Shown here: one piece after another, positions 34,312-43,453 of the stretch
Position numbering within the stretch: position 1 is the stretch's first letter
How the letters are laid out: every line of letters starts with the position of its first letter
Source: Blautia sp. MSJ-19
Lineage (GTDB): Bacteria; Bacillota; Clostridia; Lachnospirales; Lachnospiraceae
Length of the DNA: 64,000 nt
Direction: 5' to 3'
NCBI RefSeq assembly: GCF_018918125.1
Contig: NZ_JAHLQA010000029.1
Span: forward strand, 1 to 64,000
Position numbers and translations under genes: made by a program
The notes under the pieces: generated by a model
What the model was told of the DNA's origin: nothing
The model's database searches: none
The model's input: the letters and a program-made list of their open reading frames with translations, nothing else

Positions 34312-35665
34312 CATTCGTTCCAAAAACTTTTTTCATATGTACATTCATGATATAAAAATACATAACAAGCAGCAAACCACCTGCCAGTACCCACGCTGCC
34401 GGCCCCGCAAGACAGACACCCGGATAACTCCGCATCTTTCCTGCGATCACCGCAACCACACCACGTCCAATCAGTTCTGCCACACCCGCCATCATTGGAA
34501 GAAGTCCATATCCAAGACCCTGAATTCCATTTCGATAGATATTGACTACTGCAAGCGGGATAAAGAAAATACCTATACATTTCAGGTAAATATCCACGGA
34601 ACTCATGATCACTTCGACATCCTCTGACACAAACAGATATGTCATAAATTTTCCGGCAGTCATAATAAATGTCGCCGCAGCAACGGAATATACCACACCA
34701 ATGATCGTACATGCTTTAAATCCCTCGCGGATTCGCTTTACTGAGCCAGCTCCCATATTCTGAGCACCATACGTCGCCATAGTGGTTCCCATCGCAACAT
34801 AAGCCTGCGTAACCACCTGCTCAATCCTTCCTGCCGCAGTATATGCCGCTACCAGTGTTGAACCAAGAATGTTCAGTGAAGACTGCACCATCATTGTTCC
34901 TATTGCCGTAATTGAATACTGCAATGCCATTGGCACACCAATTCTTAGCTGATTTTTGTAAATTGTACTTCCCACGTGAAGATCTTCGCGCTTCAGATGA
35001 AGCACCGGCACTCTGGCAATAATATAGAACAGACAGAGGACCCCGGCTGTTCCCTGTGCGATCACTGTCGCTACTGCTGCTCCTTTGGCTCCCATATGAA
35101 ATCCTATGATAAACACCAGATCCAATACAATATTCAAAAGTGCACTGATGATCAGGAAATACAGAGGAAGTTTACTGTTTCCAAGCGCCCTCAGAATACT
35201 GGACAACAGATTGTAGAGCATTTGCGCCAGTATTCCTCCACTGACGATCATAATATATGCATATGCATCTGCAAAAATATCAGATGGTGTATTCATAAGA
35301 ATCAGGAGTGGCTTCATAAATGCCATAAACAACACAGTAAGCAATGCTCCTACAAGAAAAGAAAGGATTCCTGCACCGGCAACTGTTTTTCGCATCCCTG
35401 CCATATCACCAGCACCAAATTTCTGTGCTGTAAGAACTGTAAATCCAGCCGTCATACCAACGACAAACCCATAGATCAGAAACATGATCGTTCCAGTACT
35501 GCCAACAGCCGCCAGTGCTTTATTTCCAACAAATTTGCCAACGATCACAGCATCTGCCATATTATAAAACTGCTGAAAAACATTTCCAAGAAAAATCGGA
35601 AGCGTAAATCCCAGGATGATCTTCATCGGATTTCCGACAGTCATATCATTTTGCGCTGATTTCAT
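34301..35665 (-). CDS. MATE-family efflux transporter
   Basis: A 454-residue integral membrane protein with about 12 hydrophobic segments in two similar halves. PIFLGNVFQQFYNMADAVIVGKFVG near the N-terminus is the typical MATE opening, and the second half begins RIGVPMALQYSITAIG. It probably exports cationic compounds or a metabolite by Na+ or H+ antiport. Its start overlaps the 3' end of the NUDIX gene by 20 bases on the same strand, so they share a transcript. Confidence 0.9.
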   Translation of the reverse strand: MKSAQNDMTVGNPMKIILGFTLPIFLGNVFQQFYNMADAVIVGKFVGNKALAAVGSTGTIMFLIYGFVVGMTAGFTVLTAQKFGAGDMAGMRKTVAGAGILSFLVGALLTVLFMAFMKPLLILMNTPSDIFADAYAYIMIVSGGILAQMLYNLLSSILRALGNSKLPLYFLIISALLNIVLDLVFIIGFHMGAKGAAVATVIAQGTAGVLCLFYIIARVPVLHLKREDLHVGSTIYKNQLRIGVPMALQYSITAIGTMMVQSSLNILGSTLVAAYTAAGRIEQVVTQAYVAMGTTMATYGAQNMGAGSVKRIREGFKACTIIGVVYSVAAATFIMTAGKFMTYLFVSEDVEVIMSSVDIYLKCIGIFFIPLAVVNIYRNGIQGLGYGLLPMMAGVAELIGRGVVAVIAGKMRSYPGVCLAGPAAWVLAGGLLLVMYFYIMNVHMKKVFGTNGKD

Positions 35666-36245
35666 ATTTGTTCACTCCTGTATTTTTTGTCTTCTTTATA
35701 AGTTTTGCATACACACGTTCTACAAACCACGGTTCCGTAGATTTCTGCAATGCTTCTTCCGGTGTAAACCAGGCTACTCCACTGTTTTCATCTGCTTTTA
35801 TTGAAACAGCCTCTTCTGGATCAGCTTCAAGTAAATAAGTAATATTAAGATGCAAATGACTGGATACATATTTTCCCTTTTTCACATGTCCATCCACAGT
35901 AAGAGATTCCATGGAAAAAATCTCCGCTGATACGGGATGCACATTATGAATACCTGCCTCCTCTCTGACCTCACGGACAGCAACTGACAATAAATCTGTT
36001 TCCCCGTCTGCATGACCTCCCAGCCACGACCAGGAATTATATATATTGTGATACACCATGAGCACTTTACTTCTGTTTTTATTTACCACCCATGCAGACG
36101 CTGTCATATGTGCCACTCCATTGTCTCTGGAAAAAGCATTTTCATTCTTCATGATCCATTCCAAGATCAAAGATTTATCCTGTTCTTCCTGCTCATTGAA
36201 TGGTCTGTATTGTTTTATACTGTCTATCAGTTCCTGACGAGTCAT
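35646..36245 (-). CDS. NUDIX hydrolase
   Basis: A 199-residue NUDIX protein. The box is complete: GGHADGETDLLSVAVREVREEAGI fits Gx5Ex7REUxEExGU (about 90-113). Substrate unknown; the family hydrolyses nucleoside diphosphate-X compounds. It overlaps and precedes the MATE gene, whose product could export or be linked to the same metabolite, though that is only a possibility. Confidence 0.88.
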   Translation of the reverse strand: MTRQELIDSIKQYRPFNEQEEQDKSLILEWIMKNENAFSRDNGVAHMTASAWVVNKNRSKVLMVYHNIYNSWSWLGGHADGETDLLSVAVREVREEAGIHNVHPVSAEIFSMESLTVDGHVKKGKYVSSHLHLNITYLLEADPEEAVSIKADENSGVAWFTPEEALQKSTEPWFVERVYAKLIKKTKNTGVNKYEISAK

Positions 36246-36366
36246 TATAAGTTCTCCTAATCTTAATTTTATTTATCAGTATAACAGGATTTGCCAACAA
36301 TAAAAAGAGCCCTGCAAAGTTTTCTCACTCCACAGTGCCCTTCAAGTTACTGTTATTTGGTTTCCG

Positions 36367-37338
36367 TTATTTCACCAGTTCAAAAAAGTCTGTCAGATCA
36401 TCGGTTTCGCATTCACCCTTTTCCATCCAGAAATCTGCCATTTTCTGGCTGATGGCATAAATAGAATCTTCGTTGCTTTCATCATTCAGTTTTTCATTGT
36501 CATCTTTTCCAAAGAATTTCAGTCCTTCTACATCGCTGGCAACATCTTCCGCAGTTACTTCCTCAAATCCGCTTGCCATCTCTTCGTAAGCCTGATCCGG
36601 GTTTTCATTAAGGAAATCTACGGCCTTATACCATGCATCCTCCACGGCTTCTACCACATCCGGATTCTCTTTTGCATAATCTGAATTGACAACCAGGGAA
36701 TCCAGGATCGTATCCGGATAGTCTGCACTGGTAACAAGTGCATGGGCTCCATCTACACTCTCCAGTGCCTCAGAAAGTTCCGGCTCCCACATGATCGCCG
36801 CATCTACGGAACCACTCATAAAGGCCAGACCTGCTTCTGTCGTATCTCCCATGTCGATCACATTGATGTCATCTTCTGTCAGACTGCTTTCATTTTCCAG
36901 GGCAGTCAGGAAAAAGTAATAAGAAGAAGCAGATTTATCAAGAGCAACCTTTTTCCCTGCAAGATCATCCAGTGACTTGATATCTTCGGTTGCTACCAGG
37001 CCGTCTGCCCCTTCTGAAGCATCCATTGTAAGAACAAAATCACTTGCAGCTCCATTTGCATACATCTTGATATTTGGATCCTGTGCAGTTGCCAGAAACT
37101 GTACACTTCCCTTTGTGATCAGCGCCGCATACGTAGATTCATCTTCAATCACCTGAATGTCCACATTTAATCCGGCATCCTTGAAATACCCCTCCTGCTG
37201 TGCGATAAACATAGGAGAATATCCTGTCCAGGTACAAAAAGCCATTGTTACATCTTTTGTGTCGTCAGCCATAACTGTGAGTGGGCTCGCTGCCATCAAT
37301 GCCAGTGGCAGAGCCATCATTACTTTCCATTTTTTCAT
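36367..37338 (-). CDS. Substrate-binding protein of an SsuABC/TauABC-like importer
   Basis: A 323-residue NMT1/SsuA/TauA-like solute-binding protein: FCTWTGYSPMFIAQQEGYFKDAG, VEALKF-type GLKFFGKDD and AAIMWEPELSEAL. The N-terminus is a signal peptide (KKWKVMMALPLALMAASPLTVMA-DD) but lacks the lipobox Cys that normally tethers such proteins in Gram-positives. GAGGAGG precedes the ATG, so the start is firm. Last gene of the importer operon. Sulfonate, taurine or a pyrimidine-type substrate cannot be decided. Confidence 0.88.
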   Translation of the reverse strand: MKKWKVMMALPLALMAASPLTVMADDTKDVTMAFCTWTGYSPMFIAQQEGYFKDAGLNVDIQVIEDESTYAALITKGSVQFLATAQDPNIKMYANGAASDFVLTMDASEGADGLVATEDIKSLDDLAGKKVALDKSASSYYFFLTALENESSLTEDDINVIDMGDTTEAGLAFMSGSVDAAIMWEPELSEALESVDGAHALVTSADYPDTILDSLVVNSDYAKENPDVVEAVEDAWYKAVDFLNENPDQAYEEMASGFEEVTAEDVASDVEGLKFFGKDDNEKLNDESNEDSIYAISQKMADFWMEKGECETDDLTDFFELVK

Positions 37339-37379
37339 AATCTTTTCCTCCTCGCAGATCTTTTTGTTTGTTGTGTATC

Positions 37380-38168
37380 TTATTTATCCAGAGCTGCATC
37401 CTGGCTTTCCTGCCAGAGCATATCCATGATTTTTTTCTTGGTTTCCAGGAACTCCGGTAAGACCAGAGAATTATGATCTCTCTCACCCGGAATATCTACT
37501 GTGATCGCGTCCCGCACCGTTCCAGGTCTTCGGCTCATAACATAGATCCGTTCTCCCAGAAGCACTGCCTCATCAATATCATGCGTGATAAACAGAATCG
37601 TTGTCCCGGTTCTGCGGCTGATATCTGCAAGCAGTTCCTGCATAACTACTCTGGTCTGGGCATCCAGTGCCCCAAAAGGCTCATCCATCAGAAGGACCTC
37701 CGGCTCATTTGCCAGTGTTCTGGCAATTGCTACTCGCTGTTTCATTCCACCGGAAAGCTGTCTTGGCAGTGCATCCTCAAATCCTTCCAAGCCCACCAAT
37801 CTGATATATTTCCTTGCGTGTTCTGCACGTTCAGCGGCAGGAACTTTTTTCATTTTCAGTCCAAATTCTACATTCTTCTGTACACTCAGCCAGGGAAAAA
37901 GGCTATATCCCTGGAATACCATTCCCCTGTCTGCCCCGGGTCTATTGACCGCTTTTCCATCCAGAAGCACTTCGCCGGAAGACGCTGTATCCAGTCCGCC
38001 GATAATATTGATCAGTGATGTTTTTCCACAGCCGGATGGTCCTACGATCATCACAAATTCGGATTCTTTTACTTCCAGATTTACATCTTTAAGCGCTACA
38101 ACTTCTCTTCCATTGTCCTCATATATCTTAGAAAGATCGCGCACCTGTAATTTGATTTTTCCGTCCAT
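37380..38168 (-). CDS. ABC importer ATPase (SsuB/TauB-like)
   Basis: A 262-residue nucleotide-binding subunit: Walker A GPSGCGKTS, Q-loop GYSLFPW, signature LSGGMKQRVAIAR, Walker B VLLMDEPFGALD and switch FITHDIDEAV. The VFQGYSLFPWLSV stretch is typical of nitrate/sulfonate/taurine importers. It sits between the permease (12 bases upstream) and the binding protein (41 bases downstream). Confidence 0.93.
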   Translation of the reverse strand: MDGKIKLQVRDLSKIYEDNGREVVALKDVNLEVKESEFVMIVGPSGCGKTSLINIIGGLDTASSGEVLLDGKAVNRPGADRGMVFQGYSLFPWLSVQKNVEFGLKMKKVPAAERAEHARKYIRLVGLEGFEDALPRQLSGGMKQRVAIARTLANEPEVLLMDEPFGALDAQTRVVMQELLADISRRTGTTILFITHDIDEAVLLGERIYVMSRRPGTVRDAITVDIPGERDHNSLVLPEFLETKKKIMDMLWQESQDAALDK

Positions 38169-38180
38169 GACTGTCTCCTT

Positions 38181-38963
38181 TTACTTTTTGTCTCCTAATC
38201 TTTCCTGCCACGGAGCTACGATCCTGGTCAGGATCCGAAAGATCCAGTCTGTGATCAGTCCAATCAGACCGATCAGGATCAGGCCTGCAAAAATAGTATC
38301 TGTTGCCAGATATCTCTGGGATTTCAGAATCATGTATCCAAGTCCATTGCTTGCGGCTACCATTTCAGCAACCACAAGATAGGTCCATGCCCATCCGATC
38401 GTCAGCCTGAAATCATCCATCAGACCCGGAAGTGCTGCCGGGAAAATAACTTCTTTGTATATCTGCCATTTACTGGATCCCAGAGTTTTTGCCGCATTTA
38501 TCATATTCTGATCCACACCGGATACCGTATCACATACCATCAGCACCAACTGAAAAAAGGTTCCCAGAAAAATAATCGTATATTTCTGTGTCTCATCAAT
38601 TCCCAGATAAAGCAGTGTCAGCGGAACCAGTGCTACAACCGGCAAATATCTGGCAAATTCGATGATTGGCTGGATAAATGCACAGAACTTTCTCGAATTG
38701 GCCATCAGCATTCCTACCGGAAGTGCCACGATCACTGACCAGATCCATCCTACAAGAACTCTGGCTGTAGATTCCCAGCAGTTTGCCCACAGAGAACCGT
38801 CTTTCGCCATATCCACAATCTTTCGCGCTACTTCTGTCGGGCTTGGCAGAAACAGATCACTGACCAGACCGCCATAAGTTGCTACACACCAGAACCCAAT
38901 GATCAATGCAAAACAGATTCCTGATAAAAGCTTTCCATTATCTTTTGCTATGTTTTTCTTCAT
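38181..38963 (-). CDS. ABC importer permease (SsuC/TauC-like)
   Basis: A 260-residue BPD-type permease with about six membrane segments and the EAA-type loop (MINAAKTLGSSKWQIYKEVIFPAALPGL). First gene of the importer operon; start ATG at 38963 preceded by AAGGA. Transcription should begin near 39008, beside the 16-bp palindrome. Confidence 0.92.
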   Translation of the reverse strand: MKKNIAKDNGKLLSGICFALIIGFWCVATYGGLVSDLFLPSPTEVARKIVDMAKDGSLWANCWESTARVLVGWIWSVIVALPVGMLMANSRKFCAFIQPIIEFARYLPVVALVPLTLLYLGIDETQKYTIIFLGTFFQLVLMVCDTVSGVDQNMINAAKTLGSSKWQIYKEVIFPAALPGLMDDFRLTIGWAWTYLVVAEMVAASNGLGYMILKSQRYLATDTIFAGLILIGLIGLITDWIFRILTRIVAPWQERLGDKK

Positions 38964-38989
38964 GTTCTTATCCTTTTCTTCTTCACTTT

Positions 38990-39005
38990 ACCATGCTAGC
39001 ATGGT
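38990..39005. promoter_or_regulatory. 16-bp perfect palindrome, likely operator of the importer operon
   Basis: ACCATGCTAGCATGGT is perfectly self-complementary. It lies just downstream of a predicted minus-strand promoter, at about +4 to +19, where a dimeric repressor would block transcription. No regulator gene adjoins the operon. Confidence 0.65.
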
Positions 39006-39015
39006 GCACAGTGAT

Positions 39016-39044
39016 ATATTAACCTATATTTATCAAAAACGCAA
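39016..39044 (-). promoter_or_regulatory. Predicted promoter of the importer operon
   Basis: On the minus strand TTGCGT (39044-39039) and TAATAT (39021-39016) with a 17-base spacer. Confidence 0.6.
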
Positions 39045-39076
39045 GCTATTTTTTTATTCTGCTTCATATTCAAAGG

Positions 39077-39123
39077 GAGTCCCGCTCCATAACCAGCTGA
39101 CCAGTTATTTTGCGAGACTCCCT
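39077..39123. repeat. Large imperfect hairpin downstream of the broken sensor kinase gene
   Basis: GGGAGTC..GC pairs with GC..GACTCCC, with a nested ATAACCAG/CTGGTTAT-like inner stem. It may terminate the leftward kinase transcript, but the following T-run is short (CCCTTTG). Confidence 0.5.
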
Positions 39124-39144
39124 CTCTGTAAAAAAATCATTTTA

Positions 39145-39723
39145 TTATTTTAGTATTGATGCCAGTGTTTCTATAAGCTTTGGAATTTCGATGGGCTTTG
39201 ACAGATGACCATCCATCCCTGCCTCGAAGGATTTTCGCTTATCTTCCTCAAAAGCATTCGCTGTCATTGCAATGATAGGGATATTTGCCACGAATGGATT
39301 ATCCAGCGTGCGGATTTCCCTTGTTGCTGTATATCCATCGAGTTTTGGCATCTGCACGTCCATAAGGACCAGATCGTACTGATTTTCTGCTGCACCTCTC
39401 AGTTTTTCGACCGCAACATCGCCATCGTTGGCGGTGTCTACAGTCAGCCCGACTTCCTGAAGGATTTCTACTGCAATCTCACGGTTCAGCGCATTGTCTT
39501 CAACCAGAAGGACTTTTTTACCGGTAAAATCAGCGCTGACCGGCTCCTGTTTTTCTTCTACTATTTTCTTACGTGTAGTAGTAAGCGCCTCACGAAGCTC
39601 AGACATAAATAATGGCTTGGAGCAGAAAGAAGTTGCCCCTGCTTCTCTGGCTTCTGCTTCAATTGGTTCCCAATCATAAGCAGGCTTCTTTTCCACTGGT
39701 TGTCCAGTCAGGGCGCATGCCAA
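39145..39723 (-). pseudogene. 3' part of a split hybrid kinase: end of receiver 1 plus complete receiver 2
   Basis: The frame carries AYDWEPIEAEAREAGATSFCSKP, the tail of a first receiver domain, then a full second receiver (KKVLLVEDNALNREIA, phosphoacceptor Asp in YDLVLMDVQMPKLDGY, KPIEIPKL). It is out of frame with the kinase part ending at 39674. Compared with the intact paralogue at 43454-45820, about 47 codons of receiver 1, including its phosphoacceptor, are deleted and the frame is shifted. Independent translation from an internal start would give a stand-alone receiver, but no good ribosome site is seen. Confidence 0.8.
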
Positions 39724-41071
39724 TCTCTGTCAACATCCTGCTCACAGAGAAACAGGTATCAGAATCATCATCTGCAACCAGAACACGAACGCCCTGCAAT
39801 TCCGGAATCTTTTCATAAACAACCTTTGTTTTGCTCTTTTTGAACTGCAAGGTAACTGTAAATTCGCTGCCTTTTCCTTCTTCGCTGGTTACTGTGATGG
39901 TGCCGCCCATCAATTCCACCAGATTTTTGGTGATGGACATACCCAGACCGGTTCCCTGAATGCCACTGATAGTTGCAGTCTGCATTCTTTCAAATGGCTG
40001 AAAAACCACTTTCAAAAATTCCTTGCTCATACCAATTCCAGTGTCTCTTACCCGGAATACAAATTCGGCGTAATCTTCTCTTCTGCAAGGTTTCTGTTCT
40101 ACCCTCAGGCTGACCGTTCCTCCCGCATTCGTATACTTAATGGCATTGCTCATCAGATTGAGAAGAATCTGATTGAGTCTCAACTTATCACAAAATACAT
40201 TTTCATCTTTCACATCCAGAGTGTCAATGAACAGCTCCAGATTTTTATTGGCTACATCGCTCTGGATGATAGTTCTGAGATCATGAAGCACATCCGGAAG
40301 ATATACTTCATATTCTTCAATTCTCACCTTGCCGGATTCAATTCGGCTCATATCCAGAATGTCATTGATCAGCGACAGCAAATGATTGCTGGAAGTTGCT
40401 ATTTTGTTCAGATACTCTGAGGTTTTCCCCGGATCATCTACAGACTTAGCACACAGTGCTGTAAAACCGATAATTGCATTCATAGGAGTACGGATGTCAT
40501 GCGACATATTATTAAGGAACGTGGTCTTTGCACGGTTTGCATGTTCTGCTGCTGCCAATGCCTGGTACATATTACTCTTCGCAAGAATGGTTATCCTTGC
40601 CACGTAAAATGAAATTCCAGAACAAATCAGCAACATAAACGGAAAACGCAAGCGCATATCCTCACCATAATCATATTGCAACAGCCTGTAAAGCGAACTG
40701 TGGAACACGATAAATGTAAAAAGTATAATATAAATGCTGAAGAAAAGTCCTTTTTTCAAATCAATCATCAACATAAAAACTATTGGAATAATCGTAAGCC
40801 ACAGCATGGCAAATCCATTGTTTTCCCCTTTAATGATATATATCGGAAACAGAATCAGAAACAAAATCAAAAATACCATTTCCAGAAATTCCGTACTCTT
40901 CTTTTTCCATCCGATCAGCAAACAGATGGAAAGCAGCACAGCTGCAATAAAAGTGCTGAGCACCATCTCATAAGAATGTCCAATCGCATTCAAAGCCGTC
41001 ATCAACAGCATGCCTATCACAGCAATGCCAGTTATGTAGCAAAGACGTTTCCTGTGCTGCTCTCGTTTCAT
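39674..41071 (-). CDS. Sensor histidine kinase, truncated in its first receiver domain
   Basis: A 465-residue kinase with about six N-terminal membrane segments (to ~170), the dimerisation/phosphoacceptor motif FLNNMSHDIRTPMNAIIGF (His near 190), and a complete HATPase (NLMSNAIKYT, DTGIGMS, GTGLGMSITKNLVELMGG). It then enters a receiver (VRVLVADDDSDT) that stops after ~40 residues at GKEACL because of a deletion-frameshift. The kinase core may still work, but the phosphorelay to its receivers is cut. It is paralogous to the kinase at 43454-45820. Confidence 0.82.
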   Translation of the reverse strand: MKREQHRKRLCYITGIAVIGMLLMTALNAIGHSYEMVLSTFIAAVLLSICLLIGWKKKSTEFLEMVFLILFLILFPIYIIKGENNGFAMLWLTIIPIVFMLMIDLKKGLFFSIYIILFTFIVFHSSLYRLLQYDYGEDMRLRFPFMLLICSGISFYVARITILAKSNMYQALAAAEHANRAKTTFLNNMSHDIRTPMNAIIGFTALCAKSVDDPGKTSEYLNKIATSSNHLLSLINDILDMSRIESGKVRIEEYEVYLPDVLHDLRTIIQSDVANKNLELFIDTLDVKDENVFCDKLRLNQILLNLMSNAIKYTNAGGTVSLRVEQKPCRREDYAEFVFRVRDTGIGMSKEFLKVVFQPFERMQTATISGIQGTGLGMSITKNLVELMGGTITVTSEEGKGSEFTVTLQFKKSKTKVVYEKIPELQGVRVLVADDDSDTCFSVSRMLTEIGMRPDWTTSGKEACL

Positions 41072-41197
41072 ATCCCTTCACAAGTTTATCCGCTTCAAAA
41101 AGCGGCAGTAAGATTTTCTTTCCCATATATTGACTCATTTCCTTCCGTAAAACATTTGATATGTTTTATAATATCAAAAATCAGGACAGATAGAAAG

Positions 41198-41235
41198 TAA
41201 AAAAATAGAGACACTCGATTTCACAAGTATCTCTA
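41198..41235 (-). terminator. Terminator after the hsdR::hsdS fusion gene
   Basis: On the minus strand TAGAGATACT and AGTGTCTCTA pair with one mismatch, followed by seven T residues (41199-41205). Confidence 0.8.
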
Positions 41236-41285
41236 CATTCTTATATTATACATCACCTGTTCACTATTGATTTATTCAGTTGTTC

Positions 41286-42188
41286 TTATACAAACATCTG
41301 CTGCAACAAACCTTTTTTCAGTTCTTCCCATGCAGCTAATGTTGCTTTCTGCTTCTCGATTACTTCATCCAATGATGAAAGACAATCCGCGATTTTCTGC
41401 TGTTCTGCAAGGCAAGGAACTGAAATTTTCATTTTAGTAATCATTTCCATTCTTACAGAATCAACAGATGTTTTTGCAAACATTGATTTGACTCTACGAT
41501 AAAAATTTGTGGAAAAGAAATAATAAAAATACTTACCTATTACGCCACGAAAATCATACATTCTATAGCATCTTTGATGTAAATTATATTTTCCTTTCAC
41601 ATAATGAAAAACTTTACCGGTTCCAACGCCATCTCCAACAGTAATTACAGCTTCTTCATCAAATAAATAACTATCACTATGCTCAATAATCGGAGACCGT
41701 ACATAAAATCTATATGCTCCTGTATCGACTTTATCTTGTGTATTACCCTTTCCTGTTGACACAGAACATACGTCTTCAACATTCTTTTCTTCCCACTCAG
41801 GAAAATCACTTCCATCGTCTTTATGTGCCTTGTCCATTGTGACCTGATGTGTTACCTGATAGATATTTCTATCTGTATCACCTGAAAAGAAATCAATATA
41901 CACTGATTCTCCATTATCCAGCTGTAACACATATTTATCACGAAGAATCTTTGCTGATTCATACACAGAATGATTATCTACATGAATCATAATACGGTTG
42001 AACTCAGCATCTGAAAATGATGCATCATGTCCTTTTTCTGCCAGCTTCTTTGCATTGAACTTTGCAAGCTGTTCACGGGAATTGGCAAGCACATCATCAT
42101 AGTTATCTAATTTTATGAATTTGTATCCGATACCTTCTAAACGGTCTATGAAAATATCTTCAACTTCGTATTCAGAAGTATGTGCCAT
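41286..42188 (-). pseudogene. In-frame hsdR::hsdS fusion (type I restriction remnant)
   Basis: A 300-codon open frame made of two unrelated halves. Residues 1 to ~125 are the N-terminus of a type I restriction endonuclease HsdR (EVEDIFIDRLEGIGYKFIK, FNRIMIHVDNHSVYESAK, GDTDRNIYQVTHQVTMDK). Residues ~126-300 are the C-terminal half of a specificity subunit HsdS: DFPEWEEKNVEDVCSVSTGKG, one target-recognition domain, and the coiled end LAEQQKIADCLSSLDEVIEKQKA. The join is near 41813. HsdR motor and nuclease motifs are absent and no hsdM is nearby, so restriction is lost. The chimera may be translated but has no predicted enzymatic activity. Confidence 0.85.
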
Positions 42189-42245
42189 ACTTTAATCTGC
42201 TCCTTCCCTAGTTTTCTACATCAAAGTATTCCCAGTAAACACTTT

Positions 42246-43328
42246 CTACTCTAATGTATTATCATCCATTTTCGTATTTTCTTGCGCTTCCAAAATAGGG
42301 TGCTGCATATAAAATATCTCTTTCTGCCTCTCTATTTCTGCTTTTAGCTGTTCTTTTGACGGCAGATATGTGAGATATTTTGACATAAAAAGCCTGTCAT
42401 TATCATGTAGCACAGAATATCTGGCAATATCCTCATCTGTTTCAGCACAAAGCAGGATTCCAAGTGTAGGATTATCGCCTTCTTTGCATTTCAACTCATC
42501 ATACATACGAACATACATATCAATCTGTCCTACATCCTGATGTGTGATCTTGCCCATCTTCAAGTCAATCAACACGTAACATTTCAATTCAATATTGTAA
42601 AAAACAAGATCAATAAAATAATCTTCTGTTTCTGTTACTATATGCTGCTGCCTTGCCACAAAAGCAAAGCCTTTTCCCATTTCCATCAAAAAATCTCTGA
42701 TATGAGTCAAAATTGCAGATTCCAAATCATTCTCAAGATACGTATCTTCATTTCTGAATCCCAGAAATTCAGCAACAATAGGACTTTTTAACAGTTCAAA
42801 TCTGTTCTTTTGATTTTCCTTGTTTTTCTGCAGCATTTCATTTATTACCGCTTCTTTTTGGGGTGACTGCATTAATCTGTAATAATATTGGGTGCTGATA
42901 TTTCTATCTAATGTTCTTGAACTCCAGCCTTCCTGTGCGGCTTCTTTCATATACCACATTCTTGCGGTTTCATCTGTAACACGTAGCAAACTCCTGAAAT
43001 GTGTCCAATTCAGATTGTGAACGCACGCGTTCACAATCTGCTCATCTGGAAATGCAAGATAAAATTTCCTGAAATATTGAAGATTTCTTTTCGAAAAACT
43101 TTTCCCATATTCCTTTGTAAGCTCTTCTGCCAGCACTTCGATCAATGCTTTTCCATACTCTGCTCTTTCTTTTCCATTTTGTTCCTGTTCCACAATGCGT
43201 TTACCGATATGCCAGTATGTGAGCACCATTGCCCTGTTCGCTGCATCATAAGCAAGTTTTCTTCCAGAAGAAATGATATCTTTTATATCGGTAATTACTG
43301 ACTGATATGTGTTAATTTCATTTTCCAT
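42246..43328 (-). CDS. DUF1016 (YhcG-family) PD-(D/E)XK nuclease-domain protein
   Basis: A 360-residue YhcG protein. The DUF1016 N-terminal domain has TYWHIGKRIVEQEQ, NLQYFRKFYLAFP and WTHFRSLLRVTDE. The C-terminal PD-(D/E)XK domain has DYFIDLVFYNIELKCYVLIDLK with the D...D-x-K spacing, and GQIDMYVRMYD. Homologues often sit inside type I restriction loci, as here, immediately upstream of the hsdR::hsdS scar. The frame is complete. A truncated second member lies at 51412-51810. Confidence 0.88.
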   Translation of the reverse strand: MENEINTYQSVITDIKDIISSGRKLAYDAANRAMVLTYWHIGKRIVEQEQNGKERAEYGKALIEVLAEELTKEYGKSFSKRNLQYFRKFYLAFPDEQIVNACVHNLNWTHFRSLLRVTDETARMWYMKEAAQEGWSSRTLDRNISTQYYYRLMQSPQKEAVINEMLQKNKENQKNRFELLKSPIVAEFLGFRNEDTYLENDLESAILTHIRDFLMEMGKGFAFVARQQHIVTETEDYFIDLVFYNIELKCYVLIDLKMGKITHQDVGQIDMYVRMYDELKCKEGDNPTLGILLCAETDEDIARYSVLHDNDRLFMSKYLTYLPSKEQLKAEIERQKEIFYMQHPILEAQENTKMDDNTLE

Positions 43329-43426
43329 GTTACAGCACCTCAGCTTTCAAACATATAACAAAACATTTTACAATGATTATGATCCAAACCAAAATTTATA
43401 CTCTTAAAATATAAAATTTTTCCCCA

Positions 43427-43447
43427 CCAGCAGAGATTATCTGCTGG
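43427..43447. terminator. Hairpin at the end of the hybrid kinase gene
   Basis: CCAGCAGA (43427-43434) pairs with TCTGCTGG (43440-43447). A T-run follows only on the plus strand; on the minus strand (the kinase transcript) the following bases are GGGGAAAAATTTT, so its strength is uncertain. Confidence 0.5.
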
Positions 43448-43453
43448 CAGTTT

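Noticed and set aside
36290-36366. Terminator after the importer operon
   Set aside because: A T-run is present on the minus strand (CTCTTTTTATT), but the preceding GC-rich bases do not pair into a convincing stem.
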